The notes below the pieces were generated by a model, which saw only the letters and a program-made list of their open reading frames with translations, searched no databases and was not told the DNA's origin. Below are positions 54,226 to 63,544 of a stretch of 64,000 nt of DNA, piece after piece. This DNA comes from Hallerella sp964587155 (lineage in GTDB: Bacteria; Fibrobacterota; Fibrobacteria; Fibrobacterales; Fibrobacteraceae): assembly GCA_964587155.1 (NCBI GenBank), contig CAZPKF010000010.1:1-64000 (forward strand), given 5' to 3'. Numbering within the stretch: the first letter of the stretch is position 1; every line of letters starts with the position of its first letter. The position numbers and the translations under genes were made by a program.

Positions 54226-54675
54226 ATGAAAAAATTCCTCCTCGTCGCGTTGTTGGGGAGTACTCCGCTCTTTGCTGTGGCTTCCGTAAATGTCACGGTT
54301 TCGTACTTGGATATTTTGGAAAGTCCTTCGCCAATGGCGCCTGTGCTCGGTCAATTGAAAGCGGGCGACAAAGTTTTGGTCGAAAACTGCACAGAGGATT
54401 TTTGCAAGATCTTGGTGGGCGAATCTGGCTATGCAACGGCTTTTGTGAGTAAGCAAGGCCTGATTCCGCAGCCAGCACCCCAAACAGCCCAAGTAGAAAG
54501 TACGCCGGAATCTGAAGAAACGGAATCTTCGGAAACAGAAGAGTACATTTCAGAAGACGAAATCGGAGTTGGCGGTGCGTTACTTATCATCCTTGGACTG
54601 ATTCTAGTTGCAATCGTAGGCAGCTGGTTGTTAAAAATCTGGAGCCGTTTCAGCGGTGATAGACCGATTTACTGA
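54226..54675 (+). CDS. Exported SH3-like protein with C-terminal membrane helix
   Basis: 149 residues from ATG 54226 (MKKFLLVALLGSTPLFAVAS, a signal peptide). Residues 20-75 fit a bacterial SH3 domain (NVTVSYLDILESPSP, LGQLKAGDKVLVEN, GESGYATAFV). An acidic linker (EETESSETEEYISEDE) leads to a membrane helix (GGALLIILGLILVAIVGSWLL). It probably faces the periplasm, where SH3 domains bind peptidoglycan. The longer frame upstream overlaps the previous gene and is not used. Confidence 0.7.
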   Translation: MKKFLLVALLGSTPLFAVASVNVTVSYLDILESPSPMAPVLGQLKAGDKVLVENCTEDFCKILVGESGYATAFVSKQGLIPQPAPQTAQVESTPESEETESSETEEYISEDEIGVGGALLIILGLILVAIVGSWLLKIWSRFSGDRPIY

Positions 54676-54728
54676 ACTCTGAAATTGCAATTCAAAAAAT
54701 CAGACCCTTCAAAATTTCCAAAACACAA

Positions 54729-54757
54729 AACTCCCGGCCTTTCGACCGGGAGTTTTT
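54729..54757. terminator. Bidirectional terminator between SH3 gene and rpsA
   Basis: Nine-base stem CTCCCGGCC region pairing with GACCGGGAG (one imperfect pair near the loop), with TTTTT on the plus side and AAAA on the other, serving two convergent genes. Confidence 0.88.
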
Positions 54758-54778
54758 AATGTTCATCAAAAGAGCAAA

Positions 54779-56536
54779 TTACTTCGCTTCTTCTTCGGCC
54801 TTCTTGGACTTCTTGGCCGGAGCGACTGCGTCACCGATTGTCGTGCCGCTTTCGCCTGGCTTGTGAGAATCCATCCAAGCTTGGAGTTCTGCCGATTCAC
54901 GGTTCTTGAAGTAATCGACAACCGAGAGCGTAATCTTGCGGTTGTTCATATCGATTTCCGTGACAACAGCGGGGACTTCATCGCCGACCTTGAATGCATC
55001 GGCCGGAACCTTGATGTATTCAGCGGTGAGCTTCGAAACAGGAATGAATCCTTCAACACCGTTCGGAAGTTCAACGACAACTCCGCGGTCAAGCAAGCGA
55101 ACGATTTTGCCCTTGACTTCAGCGTCAATCGGGTAAGTCGATTCAATGGTATCCCACGGGTCTTCGGTCAAATGCTTCATGGAAAGGGAAATGCGGCGTT
55201 TTTCCTTATCAACGGCGAGAACGACACATTCCACTTTGTCACCCTTCTTAACCATTTCGGACGGATGATTGATTTTCTTCGTCCAAGACATGTCGGAAAC
55301 GTGAATGAGGCCATCGACACCATCCTTGATTTCGACAAATGCGCCGAAAGAAGCGAGGTTGCGGATTTCGCCCACAACACGAGCTCCCGGAGGCAATTCT
55401 TCGTCGATGCGTTCCCACGGATCTTCTTCGAGCTGCTTCATGCCGAGAGAGATACGTTCTTGTTCTTCTTCGACCTTGAGAACAACCGCTTCCACTTCTT
55501 GTCCGACGACCAAAATTTTGGACGGGTGCTTGACATGCTGAGTCCAAGACATTTCGGAAACGTGGATGAGGCCTTCGATGCCGTCTTCGAGTTCAACGAA
55601 AGCACCGTAATCCGTAATGGAAACGACTTTGCCCTTCACCACCATGCCTTCCGGATAGCGGGCGGCGACATCCTTCCACGGATGCGGTTTGAGCTGCTTC
55701 ATGCCAAGGGAAATGCGTTCCTTCTTGTCGTTGAAATCGAGCACCATCACTTCCACTTCATCGCCAAGCTTGACGACTTCGGACGGGTGATTGATGCGCT
55801 TGTAGCTCATGTCTGTAATGTGGAGGAGACCGTCTACGCCGCCAAGGTCGATGAACGCGCCAAAGTCGGTGATGTTCTTGACGATACCCTTGCGAACCTG
55901 TCCCTTTTCGAGGTTTTCAAGCACCTTGTCGCGCTGGCTGTTGCGTTGTTCTTCGAGAACGACGCGGCGAGAAACGACGATATTCCGGCGAGCCTTGTTG
56001 ACCTTGATAACCTTGAGGTCGAATTCCTGACCAATGAGGGCGTTGATGTCCGGAATCTGACGCAAATCGATCTGAGAACCCGGAAGGAACGCGTCGATGC
56101 CAAAGAGGTCGACGACAACGCCGCCCTTGATACGCTTCGTGAGTGTGCCGCGGACGATTTCGTTGTTTTCGTAAGCTTGGTGAATGCGTTCCCAAACGCG
56201 GACAAAATCCGCTTTTTGCTTGGAGAGGACGAGACGTCCATCATCGTCTTCGAGCTTTTCGATATAAACTTCGATTTCGGAACCGACTTCAGGGATTTCG
56301 CCTTCCTTGAATTCGTTGCGGGAAATGACGCCTTCGGATTTGAAGTTTACGTCAACGAGAACTTCTTGATCGTTCACCTGGCTGATTTTGCCTGTGACAA
56401 CTTTGCCCGCTTCAAGGCCTTCCATGCCGGCATAGGCTTCTGCGCCCTTATCCGACTTGATTGCGCCGAGTTCTTTTTCGGCATCGAGAATTTCTTGAAG
56501 GTCTGCGTCTGTTCCAAATTTGAGTGTTTGAGACAT
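54779..56536 (-). CDS. rpsA: 30S ribosomal protein S1
   Basis: 585 residues with six S1 RNA-binding domains, recognisable from repeated GxVxxITDYGAFVEL and GLIHVSEMSW forms (for example VVSITDYGAFVEL, IRNLASFGAFVEI) and repeated ISLGMKQL. It binds mRNA and aids initiation. It lies 34 bases downstream of cmk, the conserved cmk-rpsA order. A Lys/Glu-rich tail ends the protein. Confidence 0.97.
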   Translation of the reverse strand: MSQTLKFGTDADLQEILDAEKELGAIKSDKGAEAYAGMEGLEAGKVVTGKISQVNDQEVLVDVNFKSEGVISRNEFKEGEIPEVGSEIEVYIEKLEDDDGRLVLSKQKADFVRVWERIHQAYENNEIVRGTLTKRIKGGVVVDLFGIDAFLPGSQIDLRQIPDINALIGQEFDLKVIKVNKARRNIVVSRRVVLEEQRNSQRDKVLENLEKGQVRKGIVKNITDFGAFIDLGGVDGLLHITDMSYKRINHPSEVVKLGDEVEVMVLDFNDKKERISLGMKQLKPHPWKDVAARYPEGMVVKGKVVSITDYGAFVELEDGIEGLIHVSEMSWTQHVKHPSKILVVGQEVEAVVLKVEEEQERISLGMKQLEEDPWERIDEELPPGARVVGEIRNLASFGAFVEIKDGVDGLIHVSDMSWTKKINHPSEMVKKGDKVECVVLAVDKEKRRISLSMKHLTEDPWDTIESTYPIDAEVKGKIVRLLDRGVVVELPNGVEGFIPVSKLTAEYIKVPADAFKVGDEVPAVVTEIDMNNRKITLSVVDYFKNRESAELQAWMDSHKPGESGTTIGDAVAPAKKSKKAEEEAK

Positions 56537-56570
56537 GTATGTTAAATGGGTTGTGGAAAAGAAACCGAAG

Positions 56571-57242
56571 CTACGCCACTACACCTACGCGGTCTTCGAT
56601 TATCTTTACCTGTTGTGGGATTGAGAGTTGTGTAGTGTCAATTTCAAAAGCGTCTGCCGCCTTTTTCAGCGGAGCCGTCGCACGGGAAGAATCCATTTTG
56701 TCGCGTTCGGCCAAATTTTTTTCAATTTCTTCGAGAGTCATGGGAATGCCTTTTTGTTTGCATTCTTCATAACGCCGCATGGCGCGGACTTTTAAATCGG
56801 TGACAAGGAAAAATTTGAAATCCGCATGGGGAAACACAACGGTTCCTATATCGCGGCCATCGAGGATGCAATTGCATTCTTCGGCAATTTTCCGTTGCCA
56901 AGCGGTCAAAACAGCCCGCACTTCGGGAATTGCGCTGTAAAGGCTGACCATTTCCGCAACCTGCTTGCTGCGAATTTCTTTTTCGCGGTTTTCGCCATCG
57001 ATGAGAATTTCATTTTTTTCATCAAATCGGATATGCAAGGACCGGAGCAGCTGGTCGAGCCCCGCCGTATCCGTTGGGGAAACGCCCTTTTCTAAAGCGG
57101 CAAATGTGACTGCTCGGTACATGGCACCCGTATCCAAATACGTGATGCCTAAATCCTTGGCAACAATTTTCGCAGTCGTACTTTTACCCGTCCCGCTGGG
57201 ACCGTCGATTGCGATGACTATATGAGATTTTTTCGAATTCAA
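56571..57242 (-). CDS. cmk: Cytidylate kinase
   Basis: 223 residues. It phosphorylates CMP and dCMP. P-loop IDGPSGTGKSTTAKIVAKDLG, LDTGAMYRAVTF, the DGRDIGTVVFPHADFKFFL segment and DSSRATAPLKKA are conserved. Upstream of rpsA and transcribed with it. Confidence 0.96.
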   Translation of the reverse strand: MNSKKSHIVIAIDGPSGTGKSTTAKIVAKDLGITYLDTGAMYRAVTFAALEKGVSPTDTAGLDQLLRSLHIRFDEKNEILIDGENREKEIRSKQVAEMVSLYSAIPEVRAVLTAWQRKIAEECNCILDGRDIGTVVFPHADFKFFLVTDLKVRAMRRYEECKQKGIPMTLEEIEKNLAERDKMDSSRATAPLKKAADAFEIDTTQLSIPQQVKIIEDRVGVVA

Positions 57243-57289
57243 CGTGGGGAAAATATAGTTATTTGGCAGTTCCTGGCAGAGTCGTCACA

Positions 57290-58027
57290 TTAAAAATCGG
57301 ACGTGGCACCGCCGTCTTCGGGACCGTAATAACCGTTTTCTTCGACATTTGAATTTTCCGGTTCAAAAACTTGCGCCGGTTCCCCATAGTTCTCGTCGGC
57401 AGACGATTCGCTGGAAGATTCCGGTTCGAAGGCATCCGAAGAGTCGGATCCAAACGAAGAGTCTTCATATTCCGAAACAGCAGAGCTCTCTGCTTCCGGC
57501 TCACGCAATTCGCCCGTGCTGCCATATTTGCGTTTTTCTTCTTCGGTCAATTTATTGGTGAAGACTTCGACTTCCGGTTCTTGGTTCGCCCGTTCTTCTT
57601 CGCCCGCCATAATGCGCTGACCGCGTTCAAGAGTCCGCTTAATGCGATCTTGGCGCATCTGTTCCAAGTTCGTGCCGACATTCTTTTCCTCTTCGGAAAC
57701 GACGTACTTCGTATTGAAGTCATCTAAAACCGGCTTGATGCCGATGAGACGGCCTTTACTATCGACCTTCCACGGCATCCGTTTCAAAGCGGAAATGCGG
57801 AGCCGGCTGGCCGCGACACGGTATTCCTTTTTCATCTGGCCATTTTCATCCGTAATCTGATCCGCTTCTTCGGGAGTTACAAAATGCAATGCTTCCGGCC
57901 AATGTTCCCCTTGGGAATTGACCGTAAATCCGACGAGCGCGTCGTTGATTGCCGTAGGATCATTCGGCTCGACACTGGCGCAGCCAAAGAAACACGCTAA
58001 GATACAACCCAAGACCACCTTTTTCAT
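57290..58027 (-). CDS. Lipoprotein of unknown function
   Basis: 245 residues from ATG 58027, with GGAGG ten bases upstream; longer starts lack support. Lipobox in ILACFFGC. The folded part (about 25-150) has GFTVNSQGEHWPEALHFVTPEEA and ALKRMPWKVDSKGRLIGIKPVL; the rest is an acidic, Ser-rich disordered tail. Not recognised as a named family. Transcribed toward cmk with a 47-base spacer. Confidence 0.75.
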   Translation of the reverse strand: MKKVVLGCILACFFGCASVEPNDPTAINDALVGFTVNSQGEHWPEALHFVTPEEADQITDENGQMKKEYRVAASRLRISALKRMPWKVDSKGRLIGIKPVLDDFNTKYVVSEEEKNVGTNLEQMRQDRIKRTLERGQRIMAGEEERANQEPEVEVFTNKLTEEEKRKYGSTGELREPEAESSAVSEYEDSSFGSDSSDAFEPESSSESSADENYGEPAQVFEPENSNVEENGYYGPEDGGATSDF

Positions 58028-58127
58028 CTCATGTCCTCCGAGATATTTTCGGTAGAAATATAACAAAAGGATTTTACAAAGAGAACCTGTAAAAAACGAA
58101 AATTTCCCGGAGGAACTTATCAACAGG

Positions 58128-58583
58128 TCAACTGCGGGAAGATTCGTATTCGGCAAGAGCCTTTTCAATGGGCGGAATCACTTGACTTGCGATTTTTTCA
58201 AAGAAAATGCATTGCGTCTTGACAGTGACATCGCGGTGGCGGGCAGCATGTTGCTTAATCCAGTCGGCGACTGCGGTTTGGCGCTCTTTGGTGGTGCCGG
58301 CAATCGCCTTTTCGATGGACTGGCTTTGCCCCTCCATGTAACGGCGCATGTCAATGGGCATTTGCTTGTAATAAAGATAAAGCTTGAGCAGCTGGTGAAT
58401 GTCGATAGCCTCGGCGAATTGTTTCATCTTCTCTTTTTTGAACTGATACAAATCGGCGATGTTGTTCAATATATAGGGAAGGAACAATTGTTTCAAATAA
58501 TCAAGCTTTCCTTCGGCGTACGCTTTGTCGAAGTCACGAAAAATTGTGCTTTGTTTGGATTCGTAATCGCAGGAATCTTCCAT
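58128..58583 (-). CDS. Helical cytoplasmic protein, family unknown
   Basis: 151 residues, no signal peptide or membrane helix, mostly helical (LKQLFLPYILNNIADLYQFKKEKMKQFAEAIDIHQLLKLYLYY). No motif recognised. It follows the U32 peptidase-type gene by 28 bases on the same strand and may be cotranscribed. Confidence 0.65.
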   Translation of the reverse strand: MEDSCDYESKQSTIFRDFDKAYAEGKLDYLKQLFLPYILNNIADLYQFKKEKMKQFAEAIDIHQLLKLYLYYKQMPIDMRRYMEGQSQSIEKAIAGTTKERQTAVADWIKQHAARHRDVTVKTQCIFFEKIASQVIPPIEKALAEYESSRS

Positions 58584-58611
58584 AGTCTTAATTTACTTAA
58601 TGAATGGGGAT

Positions 58612-59913
58612 TCAATCTTTTTTCAGAACCAAAAATGCGAAATTTCCGAATTTTGTGCGCTTCATCACTTTGGAATCGAACTTAATAAAGCCCTCGGTCC
58701 CCGGATGGAGCGTTTCCACGGGAAGGCGTTTGCCATTTTTCATTTCGAGAACGGTCACCTCTTCGCGGATTTCCGGATCTAGCCAAAGCAACCGGGAATT
58801 CTTGCCCATCCGGTTCTTGACGCGGACAAAGACAGAGCCATCCTCTTCGACGCGAATGACCTGCGCGGCAACCGCACCAGTTTTCGAGGGTTCCTGGGTC
58901 ATCTCGTAATTTTGCGGTAAAGGGCCTTTGATAAATCCAGGCATCCGGCCTCGGCTGTCCGTATCGGAAATCAGTTCCCGGGAAACCATCGGGACGCCTT
59001 CCCCTTTAAGTGCGGAATCAATAGCCCTGCGGTAAGCTAGGACGACTGACGCCAGATAGTAGACGCTGCGAGTGCGCCCTTCAATTTTAAAACTCGCAAG
59101 GCGTGCGCGGACCAAATCCGGAATGGATTCCAACGCACACAAATCCCGGCTGCTCATAAAGTAAGTTCCCCACCGGTCTTCGTCCAACGCAATCCGCTCC
59201 GGAGAGTTCTCGTCTTCTGGCAAGGAGCGTTCCAAAAAGAATTCTCCCTCGTGAGGACGGTAATCGTCGGATTGGACTTCGGCATTGGCGAATAAGCGGT
59301 AAGGCATCCGGCAGGAATTGTTGCACATTCCCTGGTTCGCATCGCGGTGCGCGGTCCAATTGCTGAGCATGCAACGCCCGGACATCGCCATGCACACGTT
59401 TCCATGGACAAAAACCTCCAATTCGAGATCCGGACATTTTTCCTGAATTTCCAAAACTTCACCCAGGCGCAGTTCCCGCGAGAGGATAATCCGGGAAACT
59501 CCCAACGACTGCCAGAATTTGGCCGTGAGATAATTTGTCGTATTCGCCTGCACAGATAAGTGAACCGGCAGTTCGGGAAATTCCCGGCGCAAAAAGCCAA
59601 CGATTCCCGGGTCGGCGACAATAACCGCATCCGGGTTAAGTTGACACGCTTCGGACAACGCCTTTTGAAACGGAGCAACTTTTGAATTGTGGGCAATGAC
59701 ATTGCTTGTCAGATAAAACTTTTTTCCTTTGGCGTGACAAAGGGAAATTCCCTTTTCGAGATCTTCCAACGAACGGAAGCCGTTTTCCCTGGCGCGGAGA
59801 GAGAACGCCGGCTGCCCAGCATAAACTGCATCCGCCCCGTAGGCCAAAGCGTACTCCAGGCGCGTTAAATCTCCTGCCGGTGCCAACAATTCTGGCTGAT
59901 AAACATTCACCAT
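58612..59913 (-). CDS. U32-family tRNA hydroxylation protein TrhP-like
   Basis: 433 residues of the peptidase U32 family. ELLAPAGDLTRLEYALAYGADAVYAG, LSVQANTTN, LEVFVHGNVCMAMSGRCMLSN and NQGMCNNSCRMPYRLF carry the family's Cys pattern for an iron-sulphur cluster. In E. coli such proteins (TrhP/YegQ) take part in 5-hydroxyuridine formation in tRNA; other members act on rRNA. The exact RNA target is inferred. Overlaps the Wzi-like gene by seven bases. Confidence 0.85.
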   Translation of the reverse strand: MVNVYQPELLAPAGDLTRLEYALAYGADAVYAGQPAFSLRARENGFRSLEDLEKGISLCHAKGKKFYLTSNVIAHNSKVAPFQKALSEACQLNPDAVIVADPGIVGFLRREFPELPVHLSVQANTTNYLTAKFWQSLGVSRIILSRELRLGEVLEIQEKCPDLELEVFVHGNVCMAMSGRCMLSNWTAHRDANQGMCNNSCRMPYRLFANAEVQSDDYRPHEGEFFLERSLPEDENSPERIALDEDRWGTYFMSSRDLCALESIPDLVRARLASFKIEGRTRSVYYLASVVLAYRRAIDSALKGEGVPMVSRELISDTDSRGRMPGFIKGPLPQNYEMTQEPSKTGAVAAQVIRVEEDGSVFVRVKNRMGKNSRLLWLDPEIREEVTVLEMKNGKRLPVETLHPGTEGFIKFDSKVMKRTKFGNFAFLVLKKD

Positions 59914-61394
59914 TTGAACCCTATCCTCGTGTAAATTTTTTCATCGTTGAAAAGCGTCATTTCCAAACTGTAAAAAAGATAATCGCCGTCATAGCTTATC
60001 GCCGGTGAAAGGGAATACTCCATTTTGGCACCATCGAGAAACTTCTTGGGGAGCTTGTAATGCCCGGAAGTGGGCGTCGTATCGTTGATGGCACTGCCGT
60101 AATCGGAACCTTTCCAAAGCCATGTGTTTCGGATGTTCACGTTGAAACGTTTGGCGAACCTGCCATACACAGCAAAATCAACCGCCTGGCTGTTGGGACC
60201 ATTCGGGTTGCCGAGAGGCTCTCCCAAATTTGCCGCTTGTGCCGTATTTTGGTGAAAGTGGCTATAAACATAAGGTTCTACCCGAGCATATTCCGCAATC
60301 ATTCCCGCTTCAAGCTTTTTGCCAGCCAAGGAAAAATCCCTGCCGACTTGCATTCCGGCCATCCACGCCCATTTGGCTTCGATATTGTCGTTGTTGATCA
60401 AGCTGATGGGACTTTCAAAATCGTCGATGTAGAATTCCGTATAAATTCGCGCCAAATTGAAAAGCCGATAGTTTGCATCAAAGGCCAAAGCTCCATTATT
60501 GTTGTCTTCTGAAAAATTTCCTTTTTCCATAAACAGCGGCACGACCGGAACAAAAAGCCACGGTTTGTTTTCATTGTAAAGGATTTGCGTCTCGCTCATG
60601 CCCAAAACGAGATTCCCCAAATTCAGTTCATAACGGTGTGCGTAAAGGTTCCGGTCATTCGTATTTTTTGAACTCATGCTGTTGGGAAATATCCGCAAGT
60701 CCCCATATAAGCTGATTACGGCCAAAGGCCCGACATGGAATTCAAATGACAGCGTGTTGTAGGGAAGCGCAAACTGATTGAGGGTGAGATTGTTGTAATA
60801 GCCGGGACCAAAATGAAAAACATCCCGGGCAAGCATCAAACGCCCAAATCCCATGTTCACGGCGAACATTCCCCGGTAACGCGCATAACTGGTGTACTCC
60901 ACTCCATCGTTGTTTTCTTCTTTTTGAAACTCCACAAATTCGCCGTCAAACGATTTCGGATAATCGGCAAAATGATTTTCGACATAAATTCGGGCATCGA
61001 GCATGAATTCAACGGAATCGCGATATCCCCGCAAATAAAGTCCACCGTCAAGCCCCGGCCAAATCGTATCGCCCAAAGTTTCGCCCCCGCGATAGTCAAT
61101 GCCTCCGACAAGGCTTGCCGCAATGGCCTGTTTGTCATCTCGATAATTCAACAAGGCGCGTTTTTCGCTTTCCGCATAATTCTTTCGCCAGTTTGAATCC
61201 CGCCGCGGATAATAAAACATTTGCCCGGCCCCCATTGTCTGCCGATGATATTCAAACAAAAGCGGAGTCGTCTCCAATTGCCTTAAATTCCTCGACCGCT
61301 CGCTTGAAAAAATCGGCGATTCCGCGAAAACGGCAACGGAAAAAAGAACGGCAGCCACAAAAAAGGCGTTAAAAGTTCGATTCAAAAAATCCAT
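59907..61394 (-). CDS. Wzi-like outer-membrane beta-barrel protein
   Basis: 495 residues. A signal peptide ends in VAVFA. The segment GRLMLARDVFHFGPGYYNNLTLNQFALPYNTLSFEF resembles the capsule-assembly Wzi family, and the rest alternates in barrel fashion and ends with an aromatic residue (RIGFKW). It may anchor or export surface polysaccharide. No capsule genes are adjacent. Confidence 0.7.
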   Translation of the reverse strand: MDFLNRTFNAFFVAAVLFSVAVFAESPIFSSERSRNLRQLETTPLLFEYHRQTMGAGQMFYYPRRDSNWRKNYAESEKRALLNYRDDKQAIAASLVGGIDYRGGETLGDTIWPGLDGGLYLRGYRDSVEFMLDARIYVENHFADYPKSFDGEFVEFQKEENNDGVEYTSYARYRGMFAVNMGFGRLMLARDVFHFGPGYYNNLTLNQFALPYNTLSFEFHVGPLAVISLYGDLRIFPNSMSSKNTNDRNLYAHRYELNLGNLVLGMSETQILYNENKPWLFVPVVPLFMEKGNFSEDNNNGALAFDANYRLFNLARIYTEFYIDDFESPISLINNDNIEAKWAWMAGMQVGRDFSLAGKKLEAGMIAEYARVEPYVYSHFHQNTAQAANLGEPLGNPNGPNSQAVDFAVYGRFAKRFNVNIRNTWLWKGSDYGSAINDTTPTSGHYKLPKKFLDGAKMEYSLSPAISYDGDYLFYSLEMTLFNDEKIYTRIGFKW

Positions 61395-61482
61395 TGCGGA
61401 AAATTACAAAAATAATCGGAGCATTCTATTCGGCAAAAAGAAGACGGGAACGTTTCCGTCTCCACTAGCCTTTTGCGCCCGA

Positions 61483-63522
61483 TTATTCCTCGCCGACAAA
61501 AATTCCCGTATCCCGGAGAATCAAACGTTCTTGCGCTTCTTTTAAGCGTTCTAGCGAAGAGACCAAAGTCAAACTTCCCGACTTTTTTCCGCCCATCTTC
61601 ACCCGGGTCACTCCCGTATAGAGGATTTGCCGATTCAAAAGCGGATGACCGTTCCGGAGAGGTAAAAACATTAAAATGTTCGCGTAGCCGGAACCTTGGG
61701 ATTTGTGCACGGTTATGGCAAAAGCCGTATCGACAGCATCTCTTGAAAACATCGAAAGCGGATAACAGGGATAACTTTCGCCACATCGAAGCATCAGATA
61801 ATCCACGCCAGCATCATCTTTGACGACAACGCCCGAATCCCCGTTATACAGCCCAAATGAATTTTGGTTGCGCGTGAACATCAAAATCTGCCCAGGAAAA
61901 TACAAAGAGTCATCGGAAGCATGTTTGCTGCATTTCCAAAGTCCACTACAAATTTCCCGATTGATGTTTTCAACGCCCAAAACGCCCCGTCTTTCTGATG
62001 AAAGGATGCGCGCCTTTTCCGCGGCATTCCAAAGGTCTCGACGCGAATTCAACTCTTCTTCTGACAATTCTTCTTTGGCGGGGTGGACGCGTTCCGCAAG
62101 AACCGGCAAGTCTTTGCAAAAAGCCTCGGTCCATTTTTGCAGAATCGACCGCAACCGATTTTCCATTTCTTGTCGAGAAATATTGATTCTCTCATCCGTC
62201 AAAGAAACGAAGCGGACGAAATTAGAATCGGACTGCCAAGAAATGTTTGCATCTTCCCACAAGGAAATACCTCCGCATTCCTGGATCGAATTTTCAATCG
62301 CCTTTCCTTCTCCCTGAATCGCCTTGGCAAAACGCCCTATCTCAGATTGGTCCGAAAAACGGTTGGATTCTTTTAATTGCACCACTGCATCGCGGCGGAG
62401 TTCTAGAAGTTCGCCGAGAACAGCCCCTGCATCGACAGAGGGTAGCTGATCTTTATCGCCCAAGACAAACAGCCTGTATTGCGAAGTATCTGCCGGGAGT
62501 GCACTGACGAATGATGCAAAGAGTCCCAAATCAATCATGCTGGCTTCGTCAACGACAAAAATGGATTTGTCGGGGAAACGGTTCTTTTCGTTGTAAGAAA
62601 ATCTATTTTGAGCAGGATTGAATTTCAACAAACGGTGCATCGTCTGCCCGTCAACCTGGCTGAATTTCTTTACGATTCCCGGATAATTCGCCCGAGCTTC
62701 GTCAGAAATTTCTTCTAAATTCATGGATTCTTTTAACCGATTGGCGGCTTTGCCGCTCGGCGCGACAAAATAGAGATTCCAGTTTTGCATTTCCGGATTT
62801 TCTTGCAACAATTTCCACAACAAAAATTGCACGACAGTCGTTTTTCCGGTTCCAGGCCCGCCTGTGATAATCAAATTAGAAGAGAGTCCACAAAGAATCG
62901 CCCTGATTTGCGCAGGCTTCAAACGAATCTGAGAACGCGGAGAAACAATTTTTTGGATTTCCGATTCTCCACGATGCAATTCCGCATCTGAGATTTCCGG
63001 CAATTTCTGAAACACCGCATTTTCTGATGTTTGCGAAAATACCCGACAAATGACTTCTTTGTCCATCCAGTATTTTTCTGCAAATAGCCACGGTTCCCCA
63101 TGAATATTTTGAATCCGCATGGGGAGCGTAGAAAATTTTCCATCCTCTTCCAAAGCCATCGACATCAAATCGGCACAGCCTTTTTGAAAAATAGGAAGAA
63201 AGTCCTCCGCAACCGAAAAGCCATCTTGTGCGCCATTTTCCCATTCCTTCGCCTGAATAATGAGTCCATTCCATTTTTCTTTCCATTTTTCAAGCAAAGT
63301 TTTCGAATTCATCGAAACGCACGTGTTGCCGTCATTCAACAGGGAAAAGTAAACCAACAGAACCTTTTGCGCATCTAGCGAAAGTTCCGAATTATTTCCG
63401 TTCAAAGATTCCTTTTGCATGGCGGCGAGCATTTTTACCAACTTCAAATTCAGCGGTGCCGTTCCGCGAATGGAACGCAATACGCCAAAAAAAGATTCCA
63501 ATGTTCCATTAATTGTTTCCAT
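61483..63522 (-). CDS. recD: Exodeoxyribonuclease V alpha subunit RecD
   Basis: 679 residues. An N-terminal RecB-interacting part precedes helicase motifs: Walker A GGPGTGKTT (221-229), VVDEASMIDLGL, VLGDKDQLPSVDAG and the UvrD-like motif DTAFAITVHKSQGSGYANIL, ending with YTGVTRVK. RecBCD processes double-strand breaks. 22 bases downstream of recB. Confidence 0.94.
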   Translation of the reverse strand: METINGTLESFFGVLRSIRGTAPLNLKLVKMLAAMQKESLNGNNSELSLDAQKVLLVYFSLLNDGNTCVSMNSKTLLEKWKEKWNGLIIQAKEWENGAQDGFSVAEDFLPIFQKGCADLMSMALEEDGKFSTLPMRIQNIHGEPWLFAEKYWMDKEVICRVFSQTSENAVFQKLPEISDAELHRGESEIQKIVSPRSQIRLKPAQIRAILCGLSSNLIITGGPGTGKTTVVQFLLWKLLQENPEMQNWNLYFVAPSGKAANRLKESMNLEEISDEARANYPGIVKKFSQVDGQTMHRLLKFNPAQNRFSYNEKNRFPDKSIFVVDEASMIDLGLFASFVSALPADTSQYRLFVLGDKDQLPSVDAGAVLGELLELRRDAVVQLKESNRFSDQSEIGRFAKAIQGEGKAIENSIQECGGISLWEDANISWQSDSNFVRFVSLTDERINISRQEMENRLRSILQKWTEAFCKDLPVLAERVHPAKEELSEEELNSRRDLWNAAEKARILSSERRGVLGVENINREICSGLWKCSKHASDDSLYFPGQILMFTRNQNSFGLYNGDSGVVVKDDAGVDYLMLRCGESYPCYPLSMFSRDAVDTAFAITVHKSQGSGYANILMFLPLRNGHPLLNRQILYTGVTRVKMGGKKSGSLTLVSSLERLKEAQERLILRDTGIFVGEE

Positions 63523-63544
63523 TTTTCACCTCAAAATTTTCTTG

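Noticed and set aside
54863..56545. Open frame of 560 residues on the plus strand opposite rpsA
   Set aside because: It is a full antisense shadow of ribosomal protein S1, whose domains are unmistakable on the minus strand; the antisense product has no recognisable features.
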